DNA from: Candidatus Brevibacterium intestinavium
GTDB taxonomy: Bacteria > Actinomycetota > Actinomycetes > Actinomycetales > Brevibacteriaceae
Direction: 5' to 3'
DNA length: 47,889 nucleotides
NCBI GenBank assembly: GCA_019117545.1
Contig: DWZN01000222.1
Span: 1-47,889 of the forward strand
Positions 35,843-45,205 of this stretch are shown piece by piece. The notes under the pieces were generated by a model. The model had not been told where the DNA came from, ran no database searches, and was given only the letters and a program-made list of their open reading frames with translations. The first letter of the stretch is position 1. Every line of letters begins with the position of its first letter. Position numbers and translations under genes: made by a program.

Positions 35843-38515
35843 TCAGCTGAGGAGCCGGCGTGTGCCGTCGATGCGGGTGGGGTCCGGCAGCAGATCCACA
35901 TGCGCGCTGAGCACATGGCCGTCCGTCTCCGTGGCGACCATGGGATGGATGACCAGCTCGAGGATCTGCGGATGGTTCTCCACGAGCACGGACAGGCGTT
36001 CGAGGACGTTGCGCAGGGGTTCGATGTTCATCGGCGGCAGGCCCCGATAGCCGAACAGGCGCGGGGAGGCCTTGATCGAACGGATCATGTCCCCGGCCTC
36101 CTTGTCGGTGATCGGGGCGACCCGATGCGCGACGTCGCCGAGCAGCTCGGTGGTGTCGCCGGCCAGCGAGAACGCCAGCAGCGGGCCGAGCAGCGGGTCC
36201 TCACCGGCGCGCAGGACGCAGGGAACCCCGTGCGGGGCCATCGCCTGGACGTCGACGAGCGGCTCCTCTTCGCCGACGAGCTGCCGGATGGTGTCCTGGA
36301 TCGCGGCGAAGTCCTCGGCGAGCTCATCGGGGGAGTCGATGTTCAGACGGACGCCGCCGAGCTCCATCCGGTGACGCAGCAGCTTCGACACGGCCTTGAG
36401 CGCCACGGGGTAGCCGATCCTCTCGGCGGCGGCGAGTCCTTCCTCGACCGAGGACGCCGCAAGGTAGGGAAGGACCTCGATGCCGTAGGCGTTGAGCAGC
36501 GCCCGTGTGTCATCGCGCTCGAGTCGGACCGGGGTGCCCGGCTCGGCTCCGGCCAGGGCCGATTCGATGATCGACCGGACTTTCCTGTCATCGAGGTCGT
36601 CGAGTTCGATGTAGCGGCCGTGATCGGCCGCGCGCCAGCGCGAATAGTCCGTGGCCCGGGCCAGGGCCCAGACCGCGTCCTCCGGTCCGACATAGCTGGG
36701 AACCGTGCGGGAGACGCGGTTGCCCTCCTCGTCGGCGAGGTAGCTGGTCAGTTCGTCGTGGACACCTTGGATGCCCAGGAAGCAGGCGACCGTGGTCTTG
36801 CCCGAGCGGGCGGCGGCCTCGGACAGCAGGGCCGCGATCTCCGACTCCTCGGCCCCGGCCGAGGGGGTGAAGGTGACGATGACCGAATCGACGTCCTGCC
36901 GCTCATACATCGCATCGAGTTCGTCGCGGAAGGTCTGCGCGTCGACCTCCGGGTGCAGCGAGACCGGGTCCGTGTCCACGCGCAGGCCCTCGGACCGGGC
37001 CCGCTGCATGATCAGCGTGCCCATCGCCGCGGAGTTGCCGATGACGCCGACCCGGCGGCCGTCGGGCAGCTTCTGGGTTGCGAACACCTGGGCGAGGTCG
37101 AAGAGCTGATGGATGGTGTCGGCTCTGATCACTCCCGCCTGCTCGAGCACCTGGTCGAGGGTGTTCGGTGCCAGCGAGGAGGTGCGCACGATGTGTCCGG
37201 GCGGCAGCTCCCGACCGGTGAGATCGGATTTGATGACGATGACGGGTTTGACCCGGGAGACGCGGCGGGCGATGCGGGAGAACTTGCGCGGATTGCCGAT
37301 GGACTCGAGATAGAGTCCGACGGTCTGCGTGGCCGGGTCCTCCTCCCAGTACTGGAGCATGTCGTTGCCCGACAGATCCGCCCGGTTGCCCGCGGACACG
37401 AATGTCGAGATGCCCAGGCCGCGGTTCTTCGCCGCCGCCAGCAGAGCCGTCCCCAGCGCCCCCGACTGGCTGAACAGGCCGAGCGTGCCCGAGGCCGGCA
37501 GGAACGGGGCCAGTGAGGCGTTGAGCGAGATGTCGCCGGCCTCATTGACCAGACCGAACGAGTTCGGGCCGACCACGCGCATGCCGTAGGCGCGGGCGGT
37601 TGCGACCATCTCTGTCTGCAGCTCGGCGCCGGTGGGACCGGTCTCGGCGAAGCCGGAGGAGATGACGAGGACCGCCTTGACGCCGTGGGCAGCGCAGTCC
37701 TGGACGACCTCGGTGACGGACTCGGCGGGCACGGCGATGACGGCGAGATCGGCCTTGCCCGGCAGTGCGTCGAGGCTCGGGTAGGCCTGGACCCCGGCGA
37801 TCTGATCGGCTTCGGGGTGGACGACCCAGAGCTTGCCGGTGAAATTCGCTGCGGTGATGTTGCGGATGAGCAGATGACCGGTGGAGTTGCGCTTGCGGCT
37901 GGCGCCGATGACCGCCACCGAGGTGGGGTGGAGGACCGTGCGCACGCTCAGGGCCTCGGCCCTGTGCTCACGGGAGGCCTGCACCTCGATCGACCGGGCG
38001 GTCGGGTCGATGTCGAAATTCACGGCCACGACCCCGTCGTCGAAACCGCGGGAGACCTCGTAGCCGGCGGCCTGGAAGACCTGGAGCATCGAACGGTTCT
38101 GGGGCAGCACCTCGGCGGTGAACCTCTGGATGCCGCCTTCTCTGGCCGCGGCGGCCAGGTGCTCGAGCAGGATCGAGCCGACGCCGCGTCCCTGGTGGGC
38201 ATCGGCGATGTTGAAGGCCACCTCGGCCTCGGTGTCGGAGATCTTGTCGAAGCGCCCGACGCCGATGATGTCATCGCCGATGAGCATGATCAGGGCGACT
38301 CGGTCATGGTGGTCGACGTTGACGAACCGGTCGAGGTCCCGCTTCGGCAGGCGGGGCAGCGGAGCGAAGAAGCGCAGGTAGACGGACTCCGGCGACTGGG
38401 CCTCGTGCATGCGCGACAGGGCATCGGCGTCGGCGGGAGTGATCGGACGCAGATGGGCGGTGCCCCCGTCGCGGAGGACGACGTCGGCTTCCCACCCGGC
38501 AGGATAGTTTTCCAT
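35843..38515 (-). CDS. GNAT acetyltransferase fused to acyl-CoA synthetase-like (NDP-forming) protein
   Basis: 890-aa cytosolic fusion related to Pat-type protein lysine acetyltransferases. Residues ~15-165 form a GNAT domain (LRPITPADADALSRMHEAQS; acetyl-CoA loop HQGRGVGSILLEHLAAAAREG). Next comes a CoA-binding Rossmann domain (SVAVIGASRKRNSTGHLLIRNI), then succinyl-CoA-ligase-like domains (GPNSFGLVNEAGDISLNASL; GLFSQSGALGTALL), and last an ATP-grasp domain (LLNAYGIEVLPYLAASSVEEGL). In active NDP-forming synthetases the phospho-histidine lies in an SHTGALAG-like motif; here the aligned stretch is VRTSSLAPN, with Arg for His. The synthetase half is therefore probably a sensor rather than an enzyme. 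In E. coli Pat the GNAT domain is C-terminal; here it is N-terminal. ATG 38515 is chosen; the minus-strand TATGCT six bases before it suggests a leaderless start. Confidence 0.88.
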   Translation of the reverse strand: MENYPAGWEADVVLRDGGTAHLRPITPADADALSRMHEAQSPESVYLRFFAPLPRLPKRDLDRFVNVDHHDRVALIMLIGDDIIGVGRFDKISDTEAEVAFNIADAHQGRGVGSILLEHLAAAAREGGIQRFTAEVLPQNRSMLQVFQAAGYEVSRGFDDGVVAVNFDIDPTARSIEVQASREHRAEALSVRTVLHPTSVAVIGASRKRNSTGHLLIRNITAANFTGKLWVVHPEADQIAGVQAYPSLDALPGKADLAVIAVPAESVTEVVQDCAAHGVKAVLVISSGFAETGPTGAELQTEMVATARAYGMRVVGPNSFGLVNEAGDISLNASLAPFLPASGTLGLFSQSGALGTALLAAAKNRGLGISTFVSAGNRADLSGNDMLQYWEEDPATQTVGLYLESIGNPRKFSRIARRVSRVKPVIVIKSDLTGRELPPGHIVRTSSLAPNTLDQVLEQAGVIRADTIHQLFDLAQVFATQKLPDGRRVGVIGNSAAMGTLIMQRARSEGLRVDTDPVSLHPEVDAQTFRDELDAMYERQDVDSVIVTFTPSAGAEESEIAALLSEAAARSGKTTVACFLGIQGVHDELTSYLADEEGNRVSRTVPSYVGPEDAVWALARATDYSRWRAADHGRYIELDDLDDRKVRSIIESALAGAEPGTPVRLERDDTRALLNAYGIEVLPYLAASSVEEGLAAAERIGYPVALKAVSKLLRHRMELGGVRLNIDSPDELAEDFAAIQDTIRQLVGEEEPLVDVQAMAPHGVPCVLRAGEDPLLGPLLAFSLAGDTTELLGDVAHRVAPITDKEAGDMIRSIKASPRLFGYRGLPPMNIEPLRNVLERLSVLVENHPQILELVIHPMVATETDGHVLSAHVDLLPDPTRIDGTRRLLS

Positions 38516-38521
38516 GGTCCC

Positions 38522-38527
38522 AGCATA
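38522..38527 (-). promoter_or_regulatory. Candidate -10 element for GNAT-synthetase gene
   Basis: TATGCT on the minus strand, six bases before the ATG, with no Shine-Dalgarno in between. It lies in the 79-base divergent spacer shared with the DUF5998 gene. Confidence 0.4.
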
Positions 38528-38594
38528 TGCGCACGGCCCCGTCTGTGGCGGCCCTCGCTGTGAAGTGTCGGGGGAGTGGGGCACAATGGAGGGC

Positions 38595-39182
38595 ATGGCA
38601 TTACCCGAGGTTCTCGTTCACGATCTGCAGTCGGCCGGCTACTATCCCCAACTGACCCAAGGCATACTCGCTGACTCCCTGTTCGATGAACCGGTACTGG
38701 CCCACTTCGTCCACATCGACACCCACGTCGACATCGAATCCATCCACCGGCACGTGACCGCGTTCGTCCTCACCGAGACCCGGCTGCTGCTGGTGCACGT
38801 CGACGACGATCCGAACACCGAACCCGGGGCGAAGCCGCGGGCGGTGACCAGCAGCGAGGACATCGAACTCGACAGGCTCGGCACGGTCATGGTCGGCCGC
38901 ACCTTCGCCGATCCCGCCTCGTACCGGCCCGGGGACAAACCCGTCGAGGTCTCGCTCACCCTGTCCTGGGGCGCGTCGAACCGAATCGAGGCCTTCCCCG
39001 AGACCTGTGGGGACCCCAACTGCATGGGCGACCACGGATACGGAGGGTCGATCTTCGCCGAGGACGTCATGCTCCGGGTCTCGGCCGAGGCGGAGGGCCA
39101 GGCCGCGGTCGACCGCATCGCCGATTTCGCCGGCAAGCTGCGTGCCGCGGTCTTCCACGCCCGGCTGCGGTCGCGTCAATGA
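38595..39182 (+). CDS. DUF5998 family protein
   Basis: About 195-aa soluble protein of unknown function, matching the actinobacterial DUF5998 family by recall. The N-terminus is ALPEVLVHDLQSAGYYPQLTQGILADSLFDEPVLAHFVH. The centre has a beta-rich stretch (HVTAFVLTETRLLLVHVDDDP, GTVMVGRTFADP). A conserved-looking C-terminal piece, TCGDPNCMGDHGYGG, carries two Cys and a His that might bind metal. Start choice is uncertain: ATG 38595 or ATG 38586 (MEGMALP), since GGAGG lies just before the former and GGGGGAG before the latter. It is divergent from the GNAT-synthetase gene and overlaps the next gene by four bases. Confidence 0.8.
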   Translation: MALPEVLVHDLQSAGYYPQLTQGILADSLFDEPVLAHFVHIDTHVDIESIHRHVTAFVLTETRLLLVHVDDDPNTEPGAKPRAVTSSEDIELDRLGTVMVGRTFADPASYRPGDKPVEVSLTLSWGASNRIEAFPETCGDPNCMGDHGYGGSIFAEDVMLRVSAEAEGQAAVDRIADFAGKLRAAVFHARLRSRQ

Positions 39183-40357
39183 GCGAGGCTGCCTCCCGGC
39201 CCGAGGACGGCGCGCCCCTGCTGGGGCCGCCGGACTACTCCGGGCCGATCCTGTCCGACATCGTTCCCGCCGCGGCGCTGAGCCTCGGTGCCGGCGGCAT
39301 CTTCGACGCCGAGGCGCACGAGCGCGCACGCAGGCTCGGTCTCGACCGTGAGTCGCGAACCGCCATCGTCATCCTCATCGACGGGCTGGGGGAGCGGCAG
39401 CTGCGCCGGTACAGCGGCTACACTCCCTTCTTCCGGTCCCTGGCGCAGACCCGCAGGACCCTGTCGGCCGGCTTCCCCTCGACCACGGCCAACTCCCTGT
39501 CCTCGCTGGCCACGGGGCGTCTGCCCGGGGCGCACGGGGTCGTCGGCTACCGGGTGCTCGACCCGGACAGGGACGCGGTGTTCAACCAGCTGACGTGGAA
39601 TCTCGACGTCGACCCGGTCGCCTGGGTGCCCGATGCCACGCTGTTCGAACGGCTCACGGACGCCGATGTCGACGTGGTCAGCCTGGGGGAGAAGAAGTTC
39701 TCCGGTCGCGGGCTCAACCGCGCCTCGCTGCGCGGAGGCCGCTTCCGGGCCTCGAAGACATTGGAGGAGCGCTGTGGCCAGGCCCTGGCCGAGGCTCGGG
39801 CCCCGGGCCGGCGCCTCATCTATCTCTACTGGGGCAATCTGGACAAGACCGGTCATGTGCACGGATCGGACTCGGCGGCCTGGACCGAGGAGCTCGAACG
39901 TGTCGACCTCGCGCTGTCCAGACTGGCCGCCGATCTGCCCGATGATGCCACGATGATCGCCACTGCCGATCACGGAATGGTCGACATCGATCACGATCGA
40001 CGTCTCGACCTCGTCGATGCCCCTGCGCTCAAAACCGGGCTCAGGCATGTCGGGGGAGAGCCGCGGGCCCTCCACCTCTACGTCGAACCCGGCGCCGAGG
40101 CCGAGGTCGGCTCCGCCTGGCGCGAGACGATCGGCGACCGCGGGCTCATTCTGCCGAAATCCGAGGCGATCGGGCGCGGATACTTCGGACCCGTGGCTCC
40201 GCACGTCCACAGTCGGATCGGCGACTTCCTCGTCATCTGCGCCGATGGGTTCGCCGTCGTCGATTCCGAGGTCGAATCCGCCTCGGCGCTGGCGCTGATC
40301 GGTCACCACGGCTCGACGACGGACCGCGAGCTGGAGATTCCGCTGCTCGTCGTCTGA
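39179..40357 (+). CDS. Alkaline phosphatase superfamily phosphodiesterase (NPP-like)
   Basis: 392-aa member of the type I phosphodiesterase / nucleotide pyrophosphatase family. Metal ligand Asp68 lies in AIVILIDGLGERQL. The nucleophile region is SAGFPSTTANSLSSLATGRLPGAHGVVGYR (Thr102 or Thr103). IYLYWGNLDKTGHVHGSDS and MIATADHGMVDIDHDRRLDL supply further metal-binding Asp and His residues. No signal peptide is seen, so it is probably intracellular. It has Thr in place of Cys and no CxPxR, so it is not a sulfatase substrate for the FGE encoded at the left end. Coupled to DUF5998 by an ATGA overlap; the two are probably functional partners. Confidence 0.88.
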   Translation: MSEAASRPEDGAPLLGPPDYSGPILSDIVPAAALSLGAGGIFDAEAHERARRLGLDRESRTAIVILIDGLGERQLRRYSGYTPFFRSLAQTRRTLSAGFPSTTANSLSSLATGRLPGAHGVVGYRVLDPDRDAVFNQLTWNLDVDPVAWVPDATLFERLTDADVDVVSLGEKKFSGRGLNRASLRGGRFRASKTLEERCGQALAEARAPGRRLIYLYWGNLDKTGHVHGSDSAAWTEELERVDLALSRLAADLPDDATMIATADHGMVDIDHDRRLDLVDAPALKTGLRHVGGEPRALHLYVEPGAEAEVGSAWRETIGDRGLILPKSEAIGRGYFGPVAPHVHSRIGDFLVICADGFAVVDSEVESASALALIGHHGSTTDRELEIPLLVV

Positions 40358-40414
40358 GGCCGGAAGCGTCGGACCGATCGGCGAACCCTGCGCCGGCGCC
40401 GCCGAGGTCGGCGT

Positions 40415-40420
40415 TAGGAT
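40415..40420 (+). promoter_or_regulatory. Candidate -10 element for leaderless purK
   Basis: TAGGAT lies seven bases before GTG 40428. It overlaps the alternative ATG at 40419, which argues for the GTG as real start. Confidence 0.45.
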
Positions 40421-40427
40421 GGCAGAC

Positions 40428-41621
40428 GTGACTTTTCCTCGTATCGGTGTCATTGGCGGCGGCCAACTGGCACGCATGCTCGCTCCCGCCGCAGAAGCCC
40501 TCGGCATCCGGTTCTCCGTTCTCGCAGAGACCGCCGATGCCCCCGCCGCTCAGGTCATCAATGAGGTGAGTGTCGGCGACTACACGGACTACCCGACGCT
40601 CAAGGCCTTCGCCGAAACCGTCGACGTCATCACCTTCGACCACGAACACGTCCCGCCGGAGCACCTCCGGGCCCTGGTCGAGGCCGGCCACGTCGTGCGT
40701 CCGGGCCCCCAGGCTCTCATCTTCGCTCAGGACAAGATCCGGATGCGGACGAAGATGGACGAACTCGGCCTGCCGAATCCCGCCTGGGCGGAGATCACCT
40801 CGGCCGCCGACGTCGAGGCCTTCGCCGCCCGAGTCGGCTATCCCTTCATCCTCAAGACCCCTCGCGGCGGTTACGACGGCAAGGGGGTCCGCGTCATCGA
40901 CAGCCTCGACGAGGCCGTCGACTGGCTCCGCGAGGTCCCGCAGCTGCTCGCCGAGGAGAAGGTCGATTTCACCCGTGAGCTCGCGGTCATGGTCGGACGC
41001 TCCCCGATGGGGCAGACGGCCGTCTGGCCGGTGGTCGAGACCTGGCAGCAGAACGGAGTCTGCAAAGAGGCGATCGCGCCGGCCCCCGGACTCGAGACGA
41101 CGAAGGCCAAGGAGATCACGGAGGCGATCCTCAAGGTCGCCGGCACCCTCGACGTCACCGGTGTCATGGCTATGGAGATGTTCGAGACCGCCGACGGCTT
41201 CCTCATCAACGAGTTCGCCATGCGTCCCCACAACACCGGGCATTGGACACAGGACGGGTCGGTGACGAGCCAATTCGAGCAGCACCTGCGCGCCGTCCTC
41301 GACCTGCCCCTGGGCAGCCCTGCGGCCAGGGAGGACGTGTCCGTGATGGTCAACGTCCTCGGTGCCGAGCACGAGGACCTCTACCAGCCGTATCTGCATG
41401 TCATGGCCCACGATCCCGCGGTCAAGGTCCACCTCTACGGCAAGAGCGTGCGCCCGGGCCGCAAGGTCGGACACGTCAACGCCTACGGCCAGGACCCGCA
41501 GCTCGTGCTGGCCCGGGCCCGCCACGCCGCGGACTTCATCGCCGGAGTCGACGTCGATCCGCACCCCGAGATGCCCACCCCCGGCGACCTCCTGGCCGGG
41601 CGAGACACCGACACCGAATGA
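40428..41621 (+). CDS. purK: N5-carboxyaminoimidazole ribonucleotide synthase
   Basis: About 397-aa ATP-grasp enzyme that carboxylates aminoimidazole ribonucleotide with bicarbonate and ATP in de novo purine synthesis. It begins [24 protein letters not shown], the usual PurK opening. Further motifs are [52 protein letters not shown] (ATP-grasp glycine loop), [21 protein letters not shown] and [19 protein letters not shown] prefer GTG 40428 to ATG 40419 because the latter sits inside a -10-like TAGGAT. It heads a likely purK-purE-acyl-CoA dehydrogenase operon, purE following after 46 bases. Confidence 0.95.
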   Translation: MTFPRIGVIGGGQLARMLAPAAEALGIRFSVLAETADAPAAQVINEVSVGDYTDYPTLKAFAETVDVITFDHEHVPPEHLRALVEAGHVVRPGPQALIFAQDKIRMRTKMDELGLPNPAWAEITSAADVEAFAARVGYPFILKTPRGGYDGKGVRVIDSLDEAVDWLREVPQLLAEEKVDFTRELAVMVGRSPMGQTAVWPVVETWQQNGVCKEAIAPAPGLETTKAKEITEAILKVAGTLDVTGVMAMEMFETADGFLINEFAMRPHNTGHWTQDGSVTSQFEQHLRAVLDLPLGSPAAREDVSVMVNVLGAEHEDLYQPYLHVMAHDPAVKVHLYGKSVRPGRKVGHVNAYGQDPQLVLARARHAADFIAGVDVDPHPEMPTPGDLLAGRDTDTE

Positions 41622-41667
41622 GCCGGCATCGAACGGGCCGGCGTCGACTGAGACGAAGGAAGCACAG

Positions 41668-42186
41668 ATGAGCGCAGCACACCAGACCCCGGCGGCCCCG
41701 GTCGGCATCGTCATGGGATCGGACTCGGACTGGCCGACGATGAAGGCCGCGGCCGACGCCCTCGACGAGCTCGGAGTCGATTCGAGTGCCGAGGTCGTCT
41801 CCGCCCACCGCATGCCCGAGGACATGATCGCTTGGGCGAAGTCGGCGGCCGATCGCGGCGTCCGGGTCATCATCGCCGGGGCCGGCGGAGCGGCCCACCT
41901 GCCGGGAATGATCGCTTCGATGACGTCTCTGCCGGTCATCGGCGTTCCCGTGCCCCTGAAACATCTCGAGGGGATGGATTCCCTGCTGTCGATCGTCCAG
42001 ATGCCGTCCGGGGTGCCCGTGGCCACCGTGTCCATCGGCGGGGCGAAGAACGCGGGTCTGCTGGCTGCGCGCATCCTCGGTGCCGGCGAGGGCGCCGACG
42101 CGGCGGATCTGCGGGGTCGGTTGGACGTCTACCGGGACGAGCTGCGGCAGGTCGCTCTCGACAAAGGCCGCGCATTGCAGGAATAA
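41668..42186 (+). CDS. purE: N5-carboxyaminoimidazole ribonucleotide mutase
   Basis: 172-aa class I PurE, which moves the carboxylate on the PurK product from N5 to C4 of the imidazole. Signatures are [37 protein letters not shown] (catalytic His), [19 protein letters not shown] and [28 protein letters not shown]. The ATG has GAAGGAAG about six bases upstream. Class I PurE needs PurK, encoded just upstream, so the pair is a complete two-step unit. Confidence 0.96.
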   Translation: MSAAHQTPAAPVGIVMGSDSDWPTMKAAADALDELGVDSSAEVVSAHRMPEDMIAWAKSAADRGVRVIIAGAGGAAHLPGMIASMTSLPVIGVPVPLKHLEGMDSLLSIVQMPSGVPVATVSIGGAKNAGLLAARILGAGEGADAADLRGRLDVYRDELRQVALDKGRALQE

Positions 42187-42223
42187 TGGCCTTGCCGAAC
42201 GATTGTTAAGTCTTAGGAGAAGG

Positions 42224-43372
42224 ATGTTCGACCTCTACCAGCCCAGCGAAGAGCACGAAGAGATCCGCGCGGCCGTGCGCAATGTCGTGGAGAAGAAGAT
42301 CGCGCCGTACGCGGCTGAGGTCGACGCGGACTCGCGCTATCCGCAGGAAGCCCACGACGCGCTCGTGGAGACGGACTTCTTCGCGGCCCACATCCCCGAG
42401 GAATACGGCGGAATGGGCGCGGACGCCCTGGCCGTGTCGATCATCATCGAGGAAGTCGCCCGCGGCTGCGCCTCCTCCTCGCTCATCCCGGCGGTCAACA
42501 AGCTCGGCAGCATGCCCGTGCAGCTGGGCGGCAGCGACGAGATCAAGCAGAAGTACTTTCCGTCGGTCGCGGCGGGAGAAGCCGGCTTCTCCTACGGCCT
42601 GTCCGAACGCGAGGCCGGCTCGGACACGGCCTCGATGAAGACCCGGGCGGTGCGCGACGGCGACGACTGGATCCTCAACGGAGTGAAGACCTGGATCACG
42701 AACGCCGGCGAATCCGAGTACTACACGGTCATGGCCGTCACCGACCCCGACGGTGCGCGGGGACGGAACATCTCGGCCTTCGTCGTCGAGAAGTCCGATG
42801 AGGGCTTCACCTTCGGAGAGAAGGAGCGCAAGCTCGGCATCAAGGGCTCGCCGACTCGCGAACTGCTCTTCGACAACGTCCGCCTGCCGGGAGACCGGAT
42901 CGTCGGGGAGCCCGGCGAGGGTCTCAAGATCGCCCTGCGCACCCTCGACCACACGCGTGTGACGATCGCGGCGCAGGCGGTGGGCATCGCCCAGGGCGCT
43001 CTCGACTACGCCCTGGACTACGTCAAGGAGCGTCAGCAGTTCGGCAAGGCCGTCGCTGAGAACCAGGGCATCCAGTTCATGCTCGCCGATATGGGGATGA
43101 AGCTCGAGGCCGCGCGCCAGCTGACCTACACCGCCGCCGCGAAGAGTCAGCGCTTCGACGACGATCTGACCTACTTCGGCGCCGCGGCGAAGGCCTATGC
43201 CTCGGATGCGGCCATGGAGATCACCACGGACGCCGTGCAGCTGCTCGGCGGGGCCGGATACGTCGTCGACCATCCCGTCGAACGGATGATGCGCGATGCG
43301 AAGATCACTCAGATCTATGAGGGCACGAACCAGATCCAGCGCATGGTGATGGGGCGTCAGCTGCTCCGCTGA
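42224..43372 (+). CDS. Acyl-CoA dehydrogenase (FadE25-like)
   Basis: 382-aa FAD-dependent acyl-CoA dehydrogenase for the first step of fatty or branched-chain acyl-CoA oxidation. Motifs include FFAAHIPEEYGGMGADALAVSIIIEEVAR, FSYGLSEREAGSDTASMKTRA (FAD and substrate binding), GVKTWITNAGESEYY and KLGIKGSPTRELLFDNVRLP. Catalytic Glu366 lies in QIYEGTNQIQRMVMGRQLLR. TAGGAGAAGG immediately precedes the ATG. It follows purE by 37 bases, the same order as Mycobacterium purK-purE-fadE25. Chain-length preference is not evident. A terminator hairpin follows. Confidence 0.94.
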   Translation: MFDLYQPSEEHEEIRAAVRNVVEKKIAPYAAEVDADSRYPQEAHDALVETDFFAAHIPEEYGGMGADALAVSIIIEEVARGCASSSLIPAVNKLGSMPVQLGGSDEIKQKYFPSVAAGEAGFSYGLSEREAGSDTASMKTRAVRDGDDWILNGVKTWITNAGESEYYTVMAVTDPDGARGRNISAFVVEKSDEGFTFGEKERKLGIKGSPTRELLFDNVRLPGDRIVGEPGEGLKIALRTLDHTRVTIAAQAVGIAQGALDYALDYVKERQQFGKAVAENQGIQFMLADMGMKLEAARQLTYTAAAKSQRFDDDLTYFGAAAKAYASDAAMEITTDAVQLLGGAGYVVDHPVERMMRDAKITQIYEGTNQIQRMVMGRQLLR

Positions 43373-43406
43373 GACGTCAGCTGCTGGCCTGAGACAGCGC
43401 CCTCGT

Positions 43407-43447
43407 CGGCACCGCGGACCGTGCGGATCGTACGCTCCGCGGTGCCG
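43407..43447 (+). terminator. Terminator after purK-purE-acyl-CoA dehydrogenase operon
   Basis: CGGCACCGCGGA (43407-43418) pairs exactly with TCCGCGGTGCCG (43436-43447); the 17-base loop can fold further. A T-rich stretch (TTTCTGTCTTCTG) follows. Confidence 0.75.
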
Positions 43448-43684
43448 TTTCTGTCTTCTGTGAAGAATCGCACAGACACAGAATCCGACATGCACGGCGC
43501 GGATGTGCCGGCATCGGGAGTCCGCAGGCGACACAATGGATGAGCACAGTGGACTCTGAATTTCATTTGGCACAGTGGTCTGCGGTGCGCGTCCGGTCGC
43601 CTCGACCGAGCGCAGCGGCCGCCGGCACGGGCCGGCGTGCCGGTGGCGGACCCCGATGACCACGGACGAGACGAAGGGAAGGCA

Positions 43685-45205
43685 GTGGCTGAAACGAGAT
43701 ACGTGGATCCGATCCGCTACCCTTCGTATGCCTCACAGCCGACGCGGGATGTGCGGGCATGGCTGCTTCTCCTCGTCACCGTCATCGTCCCCGGCGGCGT
43801 CCAGCTGCTGTTCAGGCGTCGTCGCTGGGCGAAGATCTCCCTGTCGATCACCGCGATCAGTTGGCTCCTGGTCATCGTCGCCGGTGTGATCGTCCTCATC
43901 GACCGCACGTTCCTGTTCACGATCGGCACGAATCCCTTCATTCTCACGTTCCTCACCGTGTGGCTGCCGATCATCGCCGTCAACTGGGTCGTCTGCCTCT
44001 TCGACTCGCTGCGTCGGATCCGCCTTGTCACACTGTCCGGGCGCGCCCGCAAGCGCTTCGTCGCGGCCTTCTGTGCTCTCCTGCTCATCGTGGTGGGGCC
44101 GCTGGCTTGGGGGACGACGATGCTCAACTCACAGCGCGACCTGATGAGCGACCTCTTCGCCTCGGGCAAGGCGCTCAAACCCGTCGACGGCCGGTACAAC
44201 ATCCTGCTGCTCGGCTCCGACGCCGGAAAGGGGCGCACCGGCATCCGCCCGGATTCGCTGTCTCTGGTCTCGATCGACGCGAAGACGGGCAAGCCGGTCA
44301 TCATCGGTCTGCCTCGCAATATGGAGAACGTGCCCTTCCCCGAGGACTCGCCGCTGCACAAGCACTATCCGCAGGGCTTCAACTGCGGTGACGAGTGCCT
44401 GCTCAATGCGGTGTTCCAGCAGGGAGAGCGGCACAAGGACGAGTTCGATGATCCGGAGCTGGCGGGGGAGCAGGCGACGATGGACGCGGTGTCCGCGGTC
44501 ACCGGGCTCGAGGTCCAGTACTATGCGATGATCAACCTCAAGGGCTTCGAGGACCTCATCGACTCCCTCGGCGGCATCACCCTGGTCTCGGGCAAGCGCG
44601 TGCCGATCTCCTCGAAGGTCGATCCGACGACGGGCGAGCACGGTCCGGTCAAGGGGTGGATCGAGCCGGGCAAGCAGAAGCTCGACGGCCATCATGCCCT
44701 GTGGTTCGCTCGCTCTCGCGAATTCTCCAGTGACTACGAGCGGATGATCCGGCAGCGCTGCGTGCAGACGGCGATGGTCAAACAGCTCGATCCCGCCACG
44801 GTGCTCACCCGCTATCAGGCGATCGCGGAGGCCACGCCGGGCGCTGTGTCGACCGACATCCCGTCCTCGCAGGTGGACTCCTTCGTCGATCTCGCGCTCA
44901 AGGTCAAATCGCAGAAGATCGAGTCGCTGGACCTCACTCCACCCGAGATCACACCGTCGCATCCGGACTTCGATGTGGCACGAGAGCTCGTAGCCGATAA
45001 GATCGAGGAGGCGTCCGAGTCCTCCGAGCAGGACAAAGGCGCTGTCTCGGCCCCCGGAGGCGACCTGTCAGCCGCCGCCGGAGTCGATGCGGGACTCGAT
45101 CCGACCCCCGGTTCAGGGCCGCAGCTGCTGGCACAGGGTGCCGGCGACACTTCGGCTGACAACGGCGAAGAAGCCGACGAGAAGGCGATCTGCTACGTGC
45201 CCTGA
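43685..45205 (+). CDS. LytR-CpsA-Psr (LCP) family cell-wall glycopolymer transferase
   Basis: 506-aa LCP protein, which transfers anionic glycopolymers from lipid carriers to peptidoglycan outside the membrane. Three helices are visible before the catalytic domain (about 20-50, 60-110, 125-145), more than the single anchor of many LCPs. The domain has YNILLLGSDAGKGRTGIRPDSLSLVSID, VIIGLPRNMENVPFP, GLEVQYYAMINLKGFEDLIDSLGGI and LDGHHALWFARSREFSSDYERMIRQRCV, with the usual Arg and Asp residues. A ~60-residue acidic tail ends in ICYVP. GTG 43685 is chosen because AAGGGAAGG lies just upstream. The next gene is a secreted amidase, a natural wall-biogenesis companion. Confidence 0.93.
   Translation: MAETRYVDPIRYPSYASQPTRDVRAWLLLLVTVIVPGGVQLLFRRRRWAKISLSITAISWLLVIVAGVIVLIDRTFLFTIGTNPFILTFLTVWLPIIAVNWVVCLFDSLRRIRLVTLSGRARKRFVAAFCALLLIVVGPLAWGTTMLNSQRDLMSDLFASGKALKPVDGRYNILLLGSDAGKGRTGIRPDSLSLVSIDAKTGKPVIIGLPRNMENVPFPEDSPLHKHYPQGFNCGDECLLNAVFQQGERHKDEFDDPELAGEQATMDAVSAVTGLEVQYYAMINLKGFEDLIDSLGGITLVSGKRVPISSKVDPTTGEHGPVKGWIEPGKQKLDGHHALWFARSREFSSDYERMIRQRCVQTAMVKQLDPATVLTRYQAIAEATPGAVSTDIPSSQVDSFVDLALKVKSQKIESLDLTPPEITPSHPDFDVARELVADKIEEASESSEQDKGAVSAPGGDLSAAAGVDAGLDPTPGSGPQLLAQGAGDTSADNGEEADEKAICYVP

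Noticed and set aside
39179..40357. Phosphodiesterase as a possible sulfatase partner of the FGE
   Set aside because: Its nucleophile region has Thr and lacks CxPxR, so formylglycine cannot form there.
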